Shown piece after piece: positions 42,311 to 51,742 of a DNA stretch of 64,000 nucleotides. This stretch comes from Candidatus Poribacteria bacterium. Its GTDB lineage: Bacteria > Poribacteria > WGA-4E > WGA-3G. Under the pieces are notes generated by a model. It saw only the letters and a program-made list of their open reading frames with translations. It was not told where the DNA came from and made no database searches. Numbering within the stretch: the first letter of the stretch is position 1; every line of letters starts with the position of its first letter. The DNA is taken from positions 238,827 through 302,826 of the forward strand of contig JAJEIE010000027.1 of the NCBI GenBank assembly GCA_022827625.1. Reading direction: 5' to 3'. The translations under genes and the position numbers were made by a program.

Positions 42311-45300
42311 CTACAGCGGGACGAGAATTTCATTGAAAAGTGAGCGGGTTGTCTCCGTCCATTTTCCATAGTCCTGCAGGAAAGCTTCCACTGCAGATTT
42401 ATCTTCGGTTGTTACGTATCCGAGGCGGCGTGCCAATTGCGTCAACTCTGTCCGATTTCTCGGAAGGTCATCCAATGCCCGATCGTGGACGATCCGCAAT
42501 GCATTCTCAACGCGTCTGAGGAATAGATATGCCTCCGAGAGTCCGTCCCGTTCTGCTTCCGTCAGTACCCCGATACTATGCAGTTTCTCAATAGCGAGAG
42601 GTGTGTTTTGTACGCGAATAGAAGGTGTCTCACCGCCGTGCAAGAGTTGTAGGATTTGCACAAGGAACTCGATATCGACAAGTCCGCCGTATCCAGATTT
42701 GACATTCTGGGTCTTGCCGCGCCGTCTACGTCGGGTAGAAGTCGTTCGAGTCGCTTGTGCTTCCTTCCGTTGGCGTGTATGGACAATCTGAGCGATCTCT
42801 TCAGGTGTTATGGGATCGGCGTAGCAGAAGGCGTGAGCGATCTCTAAAAACCGCTTTCCGAGGTGTTCTGTGTCTCCAGCAACAACGCGCGCTCGCGTAA
42901 GTGCCTGACGTTCCCAAACTTCGGCTGTGTTATCGTAATAATTCTGATACCCCGCCAACGATAGCGCGATCGCACCGCCTGTGCCGTGCGGACGGAGCCG
43001 TAAGTCGATTTCATAAATGCCCATGCCTTGGTTTCCAGCGAGTCGTTTTACTAACTCTAAACCGATGGTTGAGAAATAGTCGGCGTTTGACATGCCTTGT
43101 GTCGTTTCACCGGCTGCGGAATAGAGGTACATAACATCGAGGTCCGAGCTGAAGTTCAATTCGCGACCGCCGAACTTACCCATCGCAATAATTGCGAAGG
43201 TGACGGGTGTTCCATCGGGCGCAAGCGGTGTGCCGTGTGCCTCGCGCATCTCTGCTTCAATTTCTGGGTAGATCGCTTGCAAGACGGCTTCGGCTAAATC
43301 GGAGAGTTCTTCGGTCGTTGTGGGGAGTGTTGCATTGCCGAGGATATTACGTAGGGCGATACGCCAGATCTCGTCGTTCTTATATCGCCGGAGCATACTC
43401 AACCTTCTGCCCTCTGGTGCTTGTGCCACAATTTGCAACGCCTCTTCTTGCTTCTCGGTGAGGGTCTTGGAGCGTTCTACCAATGTCGGGACAGTCAGTA
43501 GATCGAAAAGTTCAGGACTCGCGATGAGCATGTCAGCGAGGTACAGGCTGCTCCCACAAACGCGCGTAAGTACTTCAAGTGTTGACGGTTTTTCAGCGAA
43601 CATCGTATAGTAGCTGCTCCGCGCACCGACTTTGTCTGTGAATGCTGCAAGATAACGGAGTGCCATATCTGGGTTCGGGGAATCGCGTAAGACGCTGAGG
43701 AGCGCTGGTGCGAGTTTAAAGAAGGTCCGTCTGACATTCGGGGAGAATTGGATACCGTCGCCCCCGTTCGCGAGCTGCCTTAGAAGCCGCTGTGCCTCTC
43801 TGGCATTTTCAAAACGGAATGTACTTAAGAAGGTCTCAAGTTGTTGTGAATCCTCTTCAGCAAGCAGGATTCCGATGTCAAGTCCGTCTGCGGATTCAAT
43901 CGAAGTCGTTGTAATCTTCCGAAAAATGGCGCGTACCTGTTCCGTGTGACGGCGATAGTCCACACGAAATGTTTCCAGCGCATCAATTTCTGAGGTGTGT
44001 GGGTAGCCGACGCGGCGGGCGAGTTCCCGTGCTTCGGTTTCTCCCTCAGGGATAGCGTAACGCTGCTGATCCGCCTCAATTTGAATACAATTCTCAACAG
44101 TGCGTAAGAACCGATAAGCAGCCGTGAGCGCATCGGCGTCTTCTGGGTCGAGGAGTCCGTTCTCCTTCAGTGCCGCAATTGCTTCCAGTGAATTGTGTGA
44201 ACATAGCGACTTACGCTTGGCACCGTGGATCATCTGAAGACATTGAACGGTGAACTCTATATCACGAATCGCGCCGGGACCCAGTTTTACATGCGTCTCA
44301 AGATTCGCACCTTCATTGACGAGTCGTTCTTCTATTCGGGCTTTTGTGCGTCGGATGTCTGCCTTAATCTCAGTGAGTGTCACACCGTCTAAATAGCGTT
44401 GGTAAACAAACGGTTGGATCATACGGATGAACTCTTCACCAAATGCCATATCCCCAGCGACAGGACGCGCTTTAATGAGTGCTTGACGCTCCCAGAGATC
44501 GCCCCAACCCTCATAGTAACTTTCGTAACTCTCGATGGAGCGGATAATGACGCCTGCACTACTTTCAGGACGCAAACGGATGTCAACCCGAAAGACATAG
44601 CCGTCTGATGTTATCTCGCTCATCGCCTTGATTATGAATTCGCAGAGACGCGAGAAGTATTCGGTATTCTCGTTCCCCATATCCGTATGTGCGTCATCTG
44701 AATAGACAAAAATCAGGTCGATGTCGGAACTAAAATTCAGTTCATAACCGCCCAACTTTCCCATTCCGATGATGGCGAAACGGCATGGGGCATCACCTTC
44801 TTCATTAAGAGGGGTCCCGTACTTGGGTTTCATTACCTGATCCCGTCCGATTTCGTAACAGTGTTGCAACGCCGCTTCTGCTAAATTGCTCAACTCCAAG
44901 GTCGTTGTTTCGACATCTGCTATTTTGAGGAGGTCGCGAAGCCCGATCCGAAGTGTTTCTCGGCGTTTGTAGCGTCGGAGGATGCGGAGTTTCTGCTCGA
45001 CCGAAGCGAACCGCGAAATTGATTGCGTCAGTTCCTGATACATTATCTGGGAAGTTTTCTGGGTTCCCATTACGTCTGCATCAATGATGTCGTAGAAATA
45101 TTCGGGCTTGCGAATCAGGGTTTCAGATAGATAGGTGGACGCGCCGAAACTTAAGATGAGGGGTCGTATGAGAAACGGGTCATCTCGTAGGAGTTGATAG
45201 AGGGATCGGCGATAAAACGCGACTTGTCCAAAACGCGAGAAATGATTGAGCGCGGCTTCAGGGTTCGGGGAGTCTATGGCGGCTTTCAAGACGCGGATAA

Positions 45301-45469
45301 TGATGTCTGAAAAGCAGACTTGGATGTCTGGATCATCGGTGGCGAGTTCTTGGAGGCTTCGCAGTATAGATTCGCTATCTATGCCGCCAGCTCTATCGGA
45401 AGCATTGGATAGAATCCGATGAATTTCTTCTCTTTGACCATGTGGGAGCGGCAATTCTGTGTGATTCAT
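42311..45469 (-). CDS. glnE: Glutamine synthetase adenylyltransferase/deadenylase GlnE
   Basis: 1052-aa two-domain enzyme. Both nucleotidyltransferase domains carry the metal motif: GKLGGYELNFSSDIDLIFVY in the N-terminal half and GKFGGRELNFSSDLDVMYLY in the C-terminal half. Each is followed by its WERQALIKARPVAGD- or WERQALTRARVVAGD-type segment and a helical domain. One half adenylylates and the other deadenylylates glutamine synthetase under control of PII. A frame open to 45541 is not used; ATG 45469 has GGAGGAG 5 nt upstream. An insert with TRRRRRGKTQ precedes the second helical segment. glnA is not in the window. Confidence 0.93.
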   Translation of the reverse strand: MNHTELPLPHGQREEIHRILSNASDRAGGIDSESILRSLQELATDDPDIQVCFSDIIIRVLKAAIDSPNPEAALNHFSRFGQVAFYRRSLYQLLRDDPFLIRPLILSFGASTYLSETLIRKPEYFYDIIDADVMGTQKTSQIMYQELTQSISRFASVEQKLRILRRYKRRETLRIGLRDLLKIADVETTTLELSNLAEAALQHCYEIGRDQVMKPKYGTPLNEEGDAPCRFAIIGMGKLGGYELNFSSDIDLIFVYSDDAHTDMGNENTEYFSRLCEFIIKAMSEITSDGYVFRVDIRLRPESSAGVIIRSIESYESYYEGWGDLWERQALIKARPVAGDMAFGEEFIRMIQPFVYQRYLDGVTLTEIKADIRRTKARIEERLVNEGANLETHVKLGPGAIRDIEFTVQCLQMIHGAKRKSLCSHNSLEAIAALKENGLLDPEDADALTAAYRFLRTVENCIQIEADQQRYAIPEGETEARELARRVGYPHTSEIDALETFRVDYRRHTEQVRAIFRKITTTSIESADGLDIGILLAEEDSQQLETFLSTFRFENAREAQRLLRQLANGGDGIQFSPNVRRTFFKLAPALLSVLRDSPNPDMALRYLAAFTDKVGARSSYYTMFAEKPSTLEVLTRVCGSSLYLADMLIASPELFDLLTVPTLVERSKTLTEKQEEALQIVAQAPEGRRLSMLRRYKNDEIWRIALRNILGNATLPTTTEELSDLAEAVLQAIYPEIEAEMREAHGTPLAPDGTPVTFAIIAMGKFGGRELNFSSDLDVMYLYSAAGETTQGMSNADYFSTIGLELVKRLAGNQGMGIYEIDLRLRPHGTGGAIALSLAGYQNYYDNTAEVWERQALTRARVVAGDTEHLGKRFLEIAHAFCYADPITPEEIAQIVHTRQRKEAQATRTTSTRRRRRGKTQNVKSGYGGLVDIEFLVQILQLLHGGETPSIRVQNTPLAIEKLHSIGVLTEAERDGLSEAYLFLRRVENALRIVHDRALDDLPRNRTELTQLARRLGYVTTEDKSAVEAFLQDYGKWTETTRSLFNEILVPL

Positions 45470-45812
45470 CACGTTCTCCTCCATAAGCAACGCTACAATT
45501 AATGGTATTGTATCATATTTTTTCTCCTCCTTGCAACTCAATTGTCATAATGGGATGTGTCAGGGTTTAAGTCGTGATTCATAGTTTTCATAGTAACGTT
45601 TAAATTATTTATCAAACTCACGTTATTATACCACAATCTTGGTTTAGAGAGTGCCCCAAATTTCCGATGACAGTACACATCGCGAGCATGAAGAAATCCG
45701 CAGAAACACCCAAGCAAAAACCCCAAGCAAAACACTCGCTCCTACAGCGAAGAGTGCTTAGGCAGAAGATCAAAATTAAACGAAATTGCCTTATTTTTTT
45801 TGAAAATAGATC

Positions 45813-45841
45813 TTGATTTATGGCAATTTGGGTGGTATAAT
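45813..45841 (+). promoter_or_regulatory. Promoter upstream of hicBA
   Basis: TTGATT (45813-45818) and perfect TATAAT (45836-45841), 17 nt apart. A second TATAAT at 45895-45900 lies closer to the start but has no good -35. In the gap from 45470 I see, besides these, only short palindromic fragments and no gene. Confidence 0.6.
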
Positions 45842-45912
45842 TACAATCAACACAAGAATAAATGTCTGGGTAGGTTCGCTCCCTATTGGGTTGGTATAAT
45901 TTGAGGTTATCT

Positions 45913-46104
45913 ATGAAAACGCAAAAATACATTTACTGGCAAGATGAGGACATGTTTCTTGGCTACCTTGAGACATACCCTGATTATTGGACGCAGGGCG
46001 AAACATTAGCGGAATTAGAGGAAAATCTTCTTGACATTTACATGGAACTCACGAGCGGCACTATTCCATGTGTCAGAAAGGTTGCAGAATTACAAATTGC
46101 ATGA
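45913..46104 (+). CDS. hicB: HicB-like antitoxin
   Basis: 63-aa protein of the HicB type: WQDEDMFLGYLETYPDYWTQGETLAELEENLLDIYMEL, the partial RNase H-like fold of HicB/DUF1902. No DNA-binding tail is visible, so it is a short HicB. GAGG lies 7 nt upstream of ATG 45913; the frame is open to 45886. The stop overlaps the hicA start (ATGA). The order hicB before hicA is the reverse of the classical E. coli order and is common elsewhere. Confidence 0.82.
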   Translation: MKTQKYIYWQDEDMFLGYLETYPDYWTQGETLAELEENLLDIYMELTSGTIPCVRKVAELQIA

Positions 46105-46277
46105 AGAGACGAGACGTAATTCGTGAGTTAAAGAAGATGGGATGTGTGCTCATTCGTCATGGCGCGAAACATGATTGGTATCAAAATCCAAAGACGCGCG
46201 TTTCTCAGCCAGTTCCCCGCCATAGAGAACTTAAAGAGCCCTTAGCAAAGCATATCCTCAAGATGCTTAAGGATTAA
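46101..46277 (+). CDS. hicA: HicA-like mRNA interferase toxin
   Basis: 58-aa basic protein of the HicA family: MKRRDVIRELKKMGCVLIRHGAKHDWYQNPKT, a dsRBD-like fold with the catalytic histidine in the GAKHDWY segment, and an ending that matches typical HicA (KEPLAKHILKMLKD). It would cleave mRNA and be held by HicB. Start ATG 46101 overlaps the hicB stop, so it is translated by coupling. Together with the promoter at 45813 this forms a complete type II toxin-antitoxin module. Confidence 0.85.
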   Translation: MKRRDVIRELKKMGCVLIRHGAKHDWYQNPKTRVSQPVPRHRELKEPLAKHILKMLKD

Positions 46278-46307
46278 GCGTATTCTGTACGAAAAGAGGG
46301 AGCTGCA

Positions 46308-47927
46308 ATGAACACATCAGATCGTCCGAATATTCTTTGGATTTCTATAGAGGATACAACGCCCCGTTTCGGTTGTTACGGGGACCCAATCGCACGTACA
46401 CCCAATATTGACCGGATCGCTGCTGGCGGCTGTCGGTTTCCGAATGCGTTTTCGACTGCTGGAGTCTGTGCACCGAGTCGTTCCGCTATTATCACCGGTA
46501 TGTATCAGACTTCCATCGGCACACATCACCATCGGACAACGCATACACACGAAAGTACACCGGACCTCCCTACGCCGTATTCTGTTGTTCCGCCCCCTTA
46601 TGTGAAAACATTCACCGAATATCTGAGAGGGGCAGGCTATTATTGCACCAACAATAGTAAAACAGACTACCAGTTTACACCCCCTATCACAGCGTGGGAT
46701 GACAATAGCACTCAAGGGCACTGGCGAAATCGTGCGGACGGGCAGCCCTTCTTTTCCGTTTTTAACCCACTCGTTACACACGAAAGTGGTATGTGGGAAA
46801 AGGAAGATCGTCCCCTGATTACGAATCCAGATGACGTGGAATTACCGCCTTATTTACCAGATACCCCTAAAGCCCGGGCTGCATTGGCTCGACAGTACGA
46901 TAACCTCGCCACTGCCGATGCCCGTGTCGGAGAGTTGTTAGATCAACTCGAAGAGGATGGGCTCGCAGAGAATACCATTGTTTTTCTCTGGAGCGATCAC
47001 GGTGAAGGGCTCCCACGCGGTAAACGTTGGCCCTATGATGCGGGGATCCGAATTCCGTTGATTGTGCGTTGGCACGAAGTACTGAATCCAGGGAGTGAAA
47101 GTGATCAATTGGTGAGTTTGATTGATCTCGGTCCCACTGTGCTTTCGTTATGTGGTGTTCAAGCCCCGCAGCACCTACAAGGCCAACCCTTCCTTGGACC
47201 AGAAAAAGTAGAACGTGAATATATTTTTGCGACGCGCGACCGCCTTGATTTATCGTATCAGATGTTGCGTGCTGTACGTGATAAAAGGTATAAATACATC
47301 CGAAATTATTATCCCGAACAGCCGTATCTCCTCTGGGATCCTTACCGCAATGACCATCCCGTGATGCAGGAGATGTGGCGACTTTATGTCGAAGGCAAAT
47401 TAGAGGGCGATCAATTGGTCATGTTCCAATCACCGCGCCCTGCTGAAGAACTCTACGATGTGGAAAATGACAAGTATGAACTCAACAATTTAGCAGAAAA
47501 TGCAGCACACGCGGATGTACTTAAACGGATGCGGGAAACGTTGACAGCGTGGCAATCGGAATTCGGGGATATGGGGAATATATCTGAAGAAGAAATGGTG
47601 GCGAAGTGGTATCCTAATGGCATACAACCGCAAACGGCATCACCCCTTTTCATTCCTATTAACGCGTCTCACCCCGGCACGGTGCCTGCTCATGAAGATG
47701 GAGAATGGGACGCACCGGTGCTTCTGCAACTCTACTGTTCAACACAAGGTGCCTCAATTGCGTATGCAACCGAACAAGGTGAAGATGCTCGATGGCAGTT
47801 GTATACAGAACCGTTGCGCTTACCGAAAGGTGAAACCGTTGTAAGCGCGAAAGCAATTCGGATCGGTTACAAAGAGAGCGATGAAAAATCTCTGAAATTC
47901 AAAGTTGAAGAAGCTGAAGAAAAATAA
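46308..47927 (+). CDS. Sulfatase with C-terminal beta-sandwich domain
   Basis: 539-aa sulfatase. Metal ligands are in NILWISIEDTTPRFGCYGD. The formylglycine site is canonical C-A-P-S-R (Cys54) in STAGVCAPSRSAIITGMYQ. Further ligands are in FLWSDHGEGLPRGKRW. Residues about 465-535 form a chitobiase/Fn3-like beta domain (APVLLQLYCSTQGASIAYAT). No signal peptide is seen, unlike many sulfatases. It would need an anaerobic- or aerobic-type maturation enzyme, not in the window. With the sugar isomerase and enolase-superfamily genes that follow it suggests use of sulfated sugars. Confidence 0.88.
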   Translation: MNTSDRPNILWISIEDTTPRFGCYGDPIARTPNIDRIAAGGCRFPNAFSTAGVCAPSRSAIITGMYQTSIGTHHHRTTHTHESTPDLPTPYSVVPPPYVKTFTEYLRGAGYYCTNNSKTDYQFTPPITAWDDNSTQGHWRNRADGQPFFSVFNPLVTHESGMWEKEDRPLITNPDDVELPPYLPDTPKARAALARQYDNLATADARVGELLDQLEEDGLAENTIVFLWSDHGEGLPRGKRWPYDAGIRIPLIVRWHEVLNPGSESDQLVSLIDLGPTVLSLCGVQAPQHLQGQPFLGPEKVEREYIFATRDRLDLSYQMLRAVRDKRYKYIRNYYPEQPYLLWDPYRNDHPVMQEMWRLYVEGKLEGDQLVMFQSPRPAEELYDVENDKYELNNLAENAAHADVLKRMRETLTAWQSEFGDMGNISEEEMVAKWYPNGIQPQTASPLFIPINASHPGTVPAHEDGEWDAPVLLQLYCSTQGASIAYATEQGEDARWQLYTEPLRLPKGETVVSAKAIRIGYKESDEKSLKFKVEEAEEK

Positions 47928-47994
47928 ATCCTGCTTGCTATTAACGCCGCGCTATGCTAACATATCGTAAAAGTTTCAAAGGAGACGTACGACT

Positions 47995-48867
47995 ATGTTT
48001 AAACTCGGCGTTATCAACGACGAAGTCTCGCAGGACTTCGCAACCGTTGTTAATTTTGTAAAAGAATTCAATTTACACTCTATCGAAATCCGCTCGGTCT
48101 GGGACAAACTTCCCCACGAACTCACTGACGCTGACATCGATGAAATAAAACGCTTACTTGATGGCACGGATATTGAGATTATCGGTGTCGCGTCCCCGTT
48201 TTTTAAATGCGATATGGACAATGCTGAAGAGCGGAAAGAACACCTTGATATACTGAAAGGGTGCATTCGGACGGCAAAGGCGTTTGATACCCACCTCATC
48301 CGCACCTTCGTCTTTTGGGATACCGGCGAAACGGAGGCGCGATGGGACGAGATTATCGCTTCTTACGATGAGCCGCGCAGCATGATAGACGGCGAAGGTA
48401 TCGTCCTCGGCATGGAGAACGAATCCACTACCTCACTTCGCACCGCCAAACTCACAGCAGAATTTATTGAACAGATTGATTCACCGAATATCCGCGGTAT
48501 CTGGGACCCTGCCAATGAGGCGCACGCCAAGGGGGGTGAGACCCCGTATCCTGATGCCTACAACCGCATGAAATCGACGATGATCCATGCACATCTCAAG
48601 GATGCGGGTCCGAATCCTGACACAGGTGAAATAGAATCTGTGCCTGTCGGCGACGGTATTATCGACTGGGAAGGGCAACTACAAGCCTTCATTGATGAAG
48701 GTTACGAAGGACATCTCTGCCTTGAAACGCACTGGCGACCCTCACTGAAAATTGATGAAGCGATTCTTAATCGCCCTGCAGGGCAAGCCTTCTCTGAAGC
48801 CGGTGAGGAAGCCTCTCGCATCTGTATCCAAAATTTATTGGCGATGATTGAGAACTTGAAGCAATAG
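47995..48867 (+). CDS. Sugar phosphate isomerase/epimerase (AP endonuclease family 2)
   Basis: 290-aa TIM-barrel protein of the xylose isomerase-like group. Metal-binding residues are visible in GIVLGMENES (Glu), GIWDPANEAHAKGG (Asp), MIHAHLKDAG (His) and CLETHWRP (Glu). Members epimerise or isomerise sugars and inositols. It starts 67 nt after the sulfatase and 10 nt before the enolase-superfamily gene, so the three probably form one catabolic unit. Substrate unknown. Confidence 0.85.
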   Translation: MFKLGVINDEVSQDFATVVNFVKEFNLHSIEIRSVWDKLPHELTDADIDEIKRLLDGTDIEIIGVASPFFKCDMDNAEERKEHLDILKGCIRTAKAFDTHLIRTFVFWDTGETEARWDEIIASYDEPRSMIDGEGIVLGMENESTTSLRTAKLTAEFIEQIDSPNIRGIWDPANEAHAKGGETPYPDAYNRMKSTMIHAHLKDAGPNPDTGEIESVPVGDGIIDWEGQLQAFIDEGYEGHLCLETHWRPSLKIDEAILNRPAGQAFSEAGEEASRICIQNLLAMIENLKQ

Positions 48868-48877
48868 GCAAAGTCTA

Positions 48878-49963
48878 ATGAAAATTAAAGCAGTTCGCAC
48901 GTCTCTTTATGACATCCCGCCTGAAGTTGAGCGGGTTGATGCTATCCAGACTTTTGTTTCTATGGAGTTCCCCTTCATTGAGATTGAGGACGCAGATGGC
49001 GTTATCGGGACGGGTTTCTCCTATACTATCGGCAAAGGTGGAGAGGCGATCAAACAAATTATGGATGCGTATCTCACGCCTATCCTGCTTGAAGAAGATG
49101 CTGCCAACATTGACCGGATTTGGAATCGGATGTGGATGGATACGCATTGGGTCGGGAGAGGCGGTATTGTCACTTTAGGCATGGCTGCGGTAGATATTGC
49201 GCTCTGGGACCTCATGGCGAAACGTGCTGGGCTGCCGCTCTATCAACTCCTCGGTGGCGCGAGAGCGTCTGTTCCTGTTTACAATACAGACGGTGGGTGG
49301 TTACACCTCTCCGAAGATGAACTCGTCAGGCAGTCTGTGGAATTTGTTGCGCAAGGTTTCAAAGGTATCAAGATTAAGGTCGGGCGCGACAGCCTTCACG
49401 AGGACGTGAGGCGAATCTTTGCTGTCAGGAAGGCGATCGGTCAGGAACCTTACCTCATGATTGATGCGAATATGAAATGGAACGCCCGGGAAGCGATTCA
49501 ACTCGCTTGTCGTGTTGAAGAAGCAGGACTCTTCTGGTTTGAGGAACCGATTGAGGCGGACGATGTGGAGAGCCACGTCACACTCCGCGAGAAAACAACT
49601 ATCCCGATTGCTCTTGGTGAGACGATTTACAATAAATATGTCTTTAAGGAGTACATTGCACACGGTGCAGCGGACATCCTCCAACCCGATGCCGTCCGCG
49701 TTGGTGGTATCTCTGAGTGGATGAAGGTTGCGCATACGGCGGAATGTTTCGGACTTTCTGTATCGCCACACTTTTTGATGGATTTGCACGTACATCTCTC
49801 GGCAGCGGTACCGCACTCGCTTTTTGTGGAATACATTCCATCATTTGACCCGGTACTTGAGGATACCTTGACGCTCAGGGATGGGCATTTTTCGCCGCCG
49901 GATCGTCCGGGACACGGGATTTTGTTTGATAAGCAGAAACTCGGTCAGTATCAGATATCGTAG
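48878..49963 (+). CDS. Mandelate racemase/muconate lactonizing enzyme family protein
   Basis: 361-aa enolase-superfamily enzyme. The KxK motif is GIKIKVGRD. Metal ligands are in MIDANMKWN (Asp), FWFEEPIEADD (Glu) and IALGETIYNK (Glu); the general-acid histidine is in VSPHFLMDLHVH. This is the MR subgroup pattern of sugar-acid dehydratases such as galactonate or rhamnonate dehydratase. It is 10 nt downstream of the sugar isomerase gene. Acid-sugar breakdown is likely, exact substrate not determinable. Confidence 0.88.
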   Translation: MKIKAVRTSLYDIPPEVERVDAIQTFVSMEFPFIEIEDADGVIGTGFSYTIGKGGEAIKQIMDAYLTPILLEEDAANIDRIWNRMWMDTHWVGRGGIVTLGMAAVDIALWDLMAKRAGLPLYQLLGGARASVPVYNTDGGWLHLSEDELVRQSVEFVAQGFKGIKIKVGRDSLHEDVRRIFAVRKAIGQEPYLMIDANMKWNAREAIQLACRVEEAGLFWFEEPIEADDVESHVTLREKTTIPIALGETIYNKYVFKEYIAHGAADILQPDAVRVGGISEWMKVAHTAECFGLSVSPHFLMDLHVHLSAAVPHSLFVEYIPSFDPVLEDTLTLRDGHFSPPDRPGHGILFDKQKLGQYQIS

Positions 49964-50013
49964 GTGAACGGAGAACCGGTGCTGTAGAAACTTTTAGATT
50001 GTGTGATAAAGGA

Positions 50014-50032
50014 CGCAAACTAACAGTTTGCG
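50014..50032. repeat. CGCAAACT/AGTTTGCG hairpin element, copy 2
   Basis: Perfect 8-bp stem CGCAAACT/AGTTTGCG with loop AAC, same design as 7954-7974. It lies after the enolase-superfamily gene but lacks a T-tract. Confidence 0.55.
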
Positions 50033-50132
50033 GTACAAAACCGTTCTGGAGAATGAACGGCTTTCATTAAAACAGTGGTCTGATCACCTGAAATTTTGTA
50101 AGTAGCAACTTGGGTTATTTTAAGGAGAACTT

Positions 50133-50843
50133 GTGAAACTTGAAAATCGTATTGCGATTATCACAGGCGGCGGGCGCGGGATCGGTCGCTCAACCGCCTT
50201 AGCGTTTGCCAGAGAAGGTGCCGACATCGTTCTCGCTGCACGGACGGATACCGAGATAGCCGCTGTTGCTAAAGAGGTGACGCAACTCGGCAGGCGCGCA
50301 CTCGCTATCACAACCGATATCCAGTTGAAAACAGATGTTGATGCCATGGTCGCTCGGACGCTTGACATCTTCGGCAAGGTGGACATCCTCGTTAACAATG
50401 CAGGCGTAGCAATCCATAACCCGATTCCGAAAATTCGGGAAGAGGATTGGGATCTGACAATGGCTGTCAATCTTAAGGGCGTATTTCTCGGCACACAAGC
50501 CGTTTTCAGTCACATGTGTGAGCAGCAGTATGGACATATTGTCAATGTCTCTTCAGTGTCTGGCAAGTCTGGGCATGTCAACGGGGGCGCGTATTGTGCA
50601 TCTAAATTCGCTGTTGTTGGCTTCACGGAGACGACGAATAATGAAGGCAGGCCGCACGGTGTGAAAGCCTCGGTTGTTTGTCCGGGTCCCGTGGATACTA
50701 AGATGCGCCGTGATAACCATCCTGATGATGTGATTGCGCATCTCACACTCCCGGAGGATGTGGCGGATCTGATTCTGTTTCTTGTGACGCAACCACCCCG
50801 TGCACATACGCTTGAGACGGTTATCCGAACGCCTTTGATGTAA
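50133..50843 (+). CDS. Short-chain dehydrogenase/reductase
   Basis: 236-aa SDR. The cofactor motif TGGGRGIG is at about residues 10-17, NNAG in VDILVNNAGVA, and the catalytic Ser-Tyr-Lys in VSSVSGKSGHVNGGAYCASKFA. Length and order are classical. GTG 50133 with AAGGAGAA 8-10 nt upstream is the start. It follows the sugar genes after a 170-nt gap with a hairpin element, so it may be separate. Substrate unknown. Confidence 0.88.
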   Translation: MKLENRIAIITGGGRGIGRSTALAFAREGADIVLAARTDTEIAAVAKEVTQLGRRALAITTDIQLKTDVDAMVARTLDIFGKVDILVNNAGVAIHNPIPKIREEDWDLTMAVNLKGVFLGTQAVFSHMCEQQYGHIVNVSSVSGKSGHVNGGAYCASKFAVVGFTETTNNEGRPHGVKASVVCPGPVDTKMRRDNHPDDVIAHLTLPEDVADLILFLVTQPPRAHTLETVIRTPLM

Positions 50844-50878
50844 TTGGTTATTGGTTGTCGGTTCTCGGTTTTGAGTTG
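50844..50878. repeat. Heptanucleotide repeat array
   Basis: Five 7-nt units in register: TTGGTTA, TTGGTTG, TCGGTTC, TCGGTTT, TGAGTTG. It begins with the base after the SDR stop. Confidence 0.6.
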
Positions 50879-50977
50879 TGGGAAGGCGAGGTGATTGTTA
50901 CCAAACGCCTTTTAACCCACTACCTAGGACTCATGACGCTCTGACAACACCGACAACTGAAAGCGAACGCAATAAAG

Positions 50978-51742
50978 ATGCTTATCGATTCGCACGCGCA
51001 TATTCAGCTTTCCCAATTCGATCGCGACCGGGATGCGGTGCTAAAACGCGCACAAGAAGCCGGGGTCTCTGCTATCCTCGTCATCGGATTTGATATGGAG
51101 ACGAGCCTCGGCGCAGTGGAATTAGCGGAGAAACATCCGCAAATCTATGCCACTGTCGGGATGCACCCGCACGACGCGAAAGACCTAACCCCAGATGTTC
51201 TTGAGGAATTTCGTAAACTTGCTGCACATCCAAAGGTGATTGCCCTCGGTGAGATGGGGTTGGATTATTACCGTAATCTCTCACCGCGTCCGATACAGAA
51301 AGAGGCGTTTGAAAAACAGTTGGACCTCGCCGAAGCGATGCAGCTGCCTATCGTCATTCACAATCGTGATGCGTATATGGACATCCTGCCCATCTTAGAA
51401 GCGCGACAAGGAAGAATTCGAGGGGTCCTACACTGCTTTACTGGCGATGTGGAATTAATGCAGAGAAGTCTTGCTATCGGATTCCATATCGGTATCGGGG
51501 GCATCGTGACGTACCCGAATGCCAAGGATGTCCAAGCGGTTGCGAGGGAAGTCCCTGAAGATCGACTCCTCATAGAAACCGATTGTCCGTGGCTGGCACC
51601 GCAGTTTCGGCGGGGCAAACGGAATGAACCTGCTTATGTCCGGGCTGTAGCGGAAAAGATTGCTGAACTCCGCGGGACTTCCGTGGCGGCAATCGGCGAA
51701 ACGACAACAAAAAATTTCCAGACTTTGTTCGCACAAGCATGA
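50978..51742 (+). CDS. tatD: TatD family metal-dependent DNase
   Basis: 254-aa TIM-barrel hydrolase. Metal ligands are in IDSHAHIQL (His-x-His), VIALGEMGLDYY (Glu), LPIVIHNRD (His), VLHCFTGD (His) and LIETDCPWLAP (Asp), the complete TatD set. TatD proteins are 3'-5' exonucleases or DNases in DNA repair. Start ATG 50978. The stop overlaps the permease start (ATGA), a surprising pairing that may be chance operon formation. Confidence 0.93.
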   Translation: MLIDSHAHIQLSQFDRDRDAVLKRAQEAGVSAILVIGFDMETSLGAVELAEKHPQIYATVGMHPHDAKDLTPDVLEEFRKLAAHPKVIALGEMGLDYYRNLSPRPIQKEAFEKQLDLAEAMQLPIVIHNRDAYMDILPILEARQGRIRGVLHCFTGDVELMQRSLAIGFHIGIGGIVTYPNAKDVQAVAREVPEDRLLIETDCPWLAPQFRRGKRNEPAYVRAVAEKIAELRGTSVAAIGETTTKNFQTLFAQA

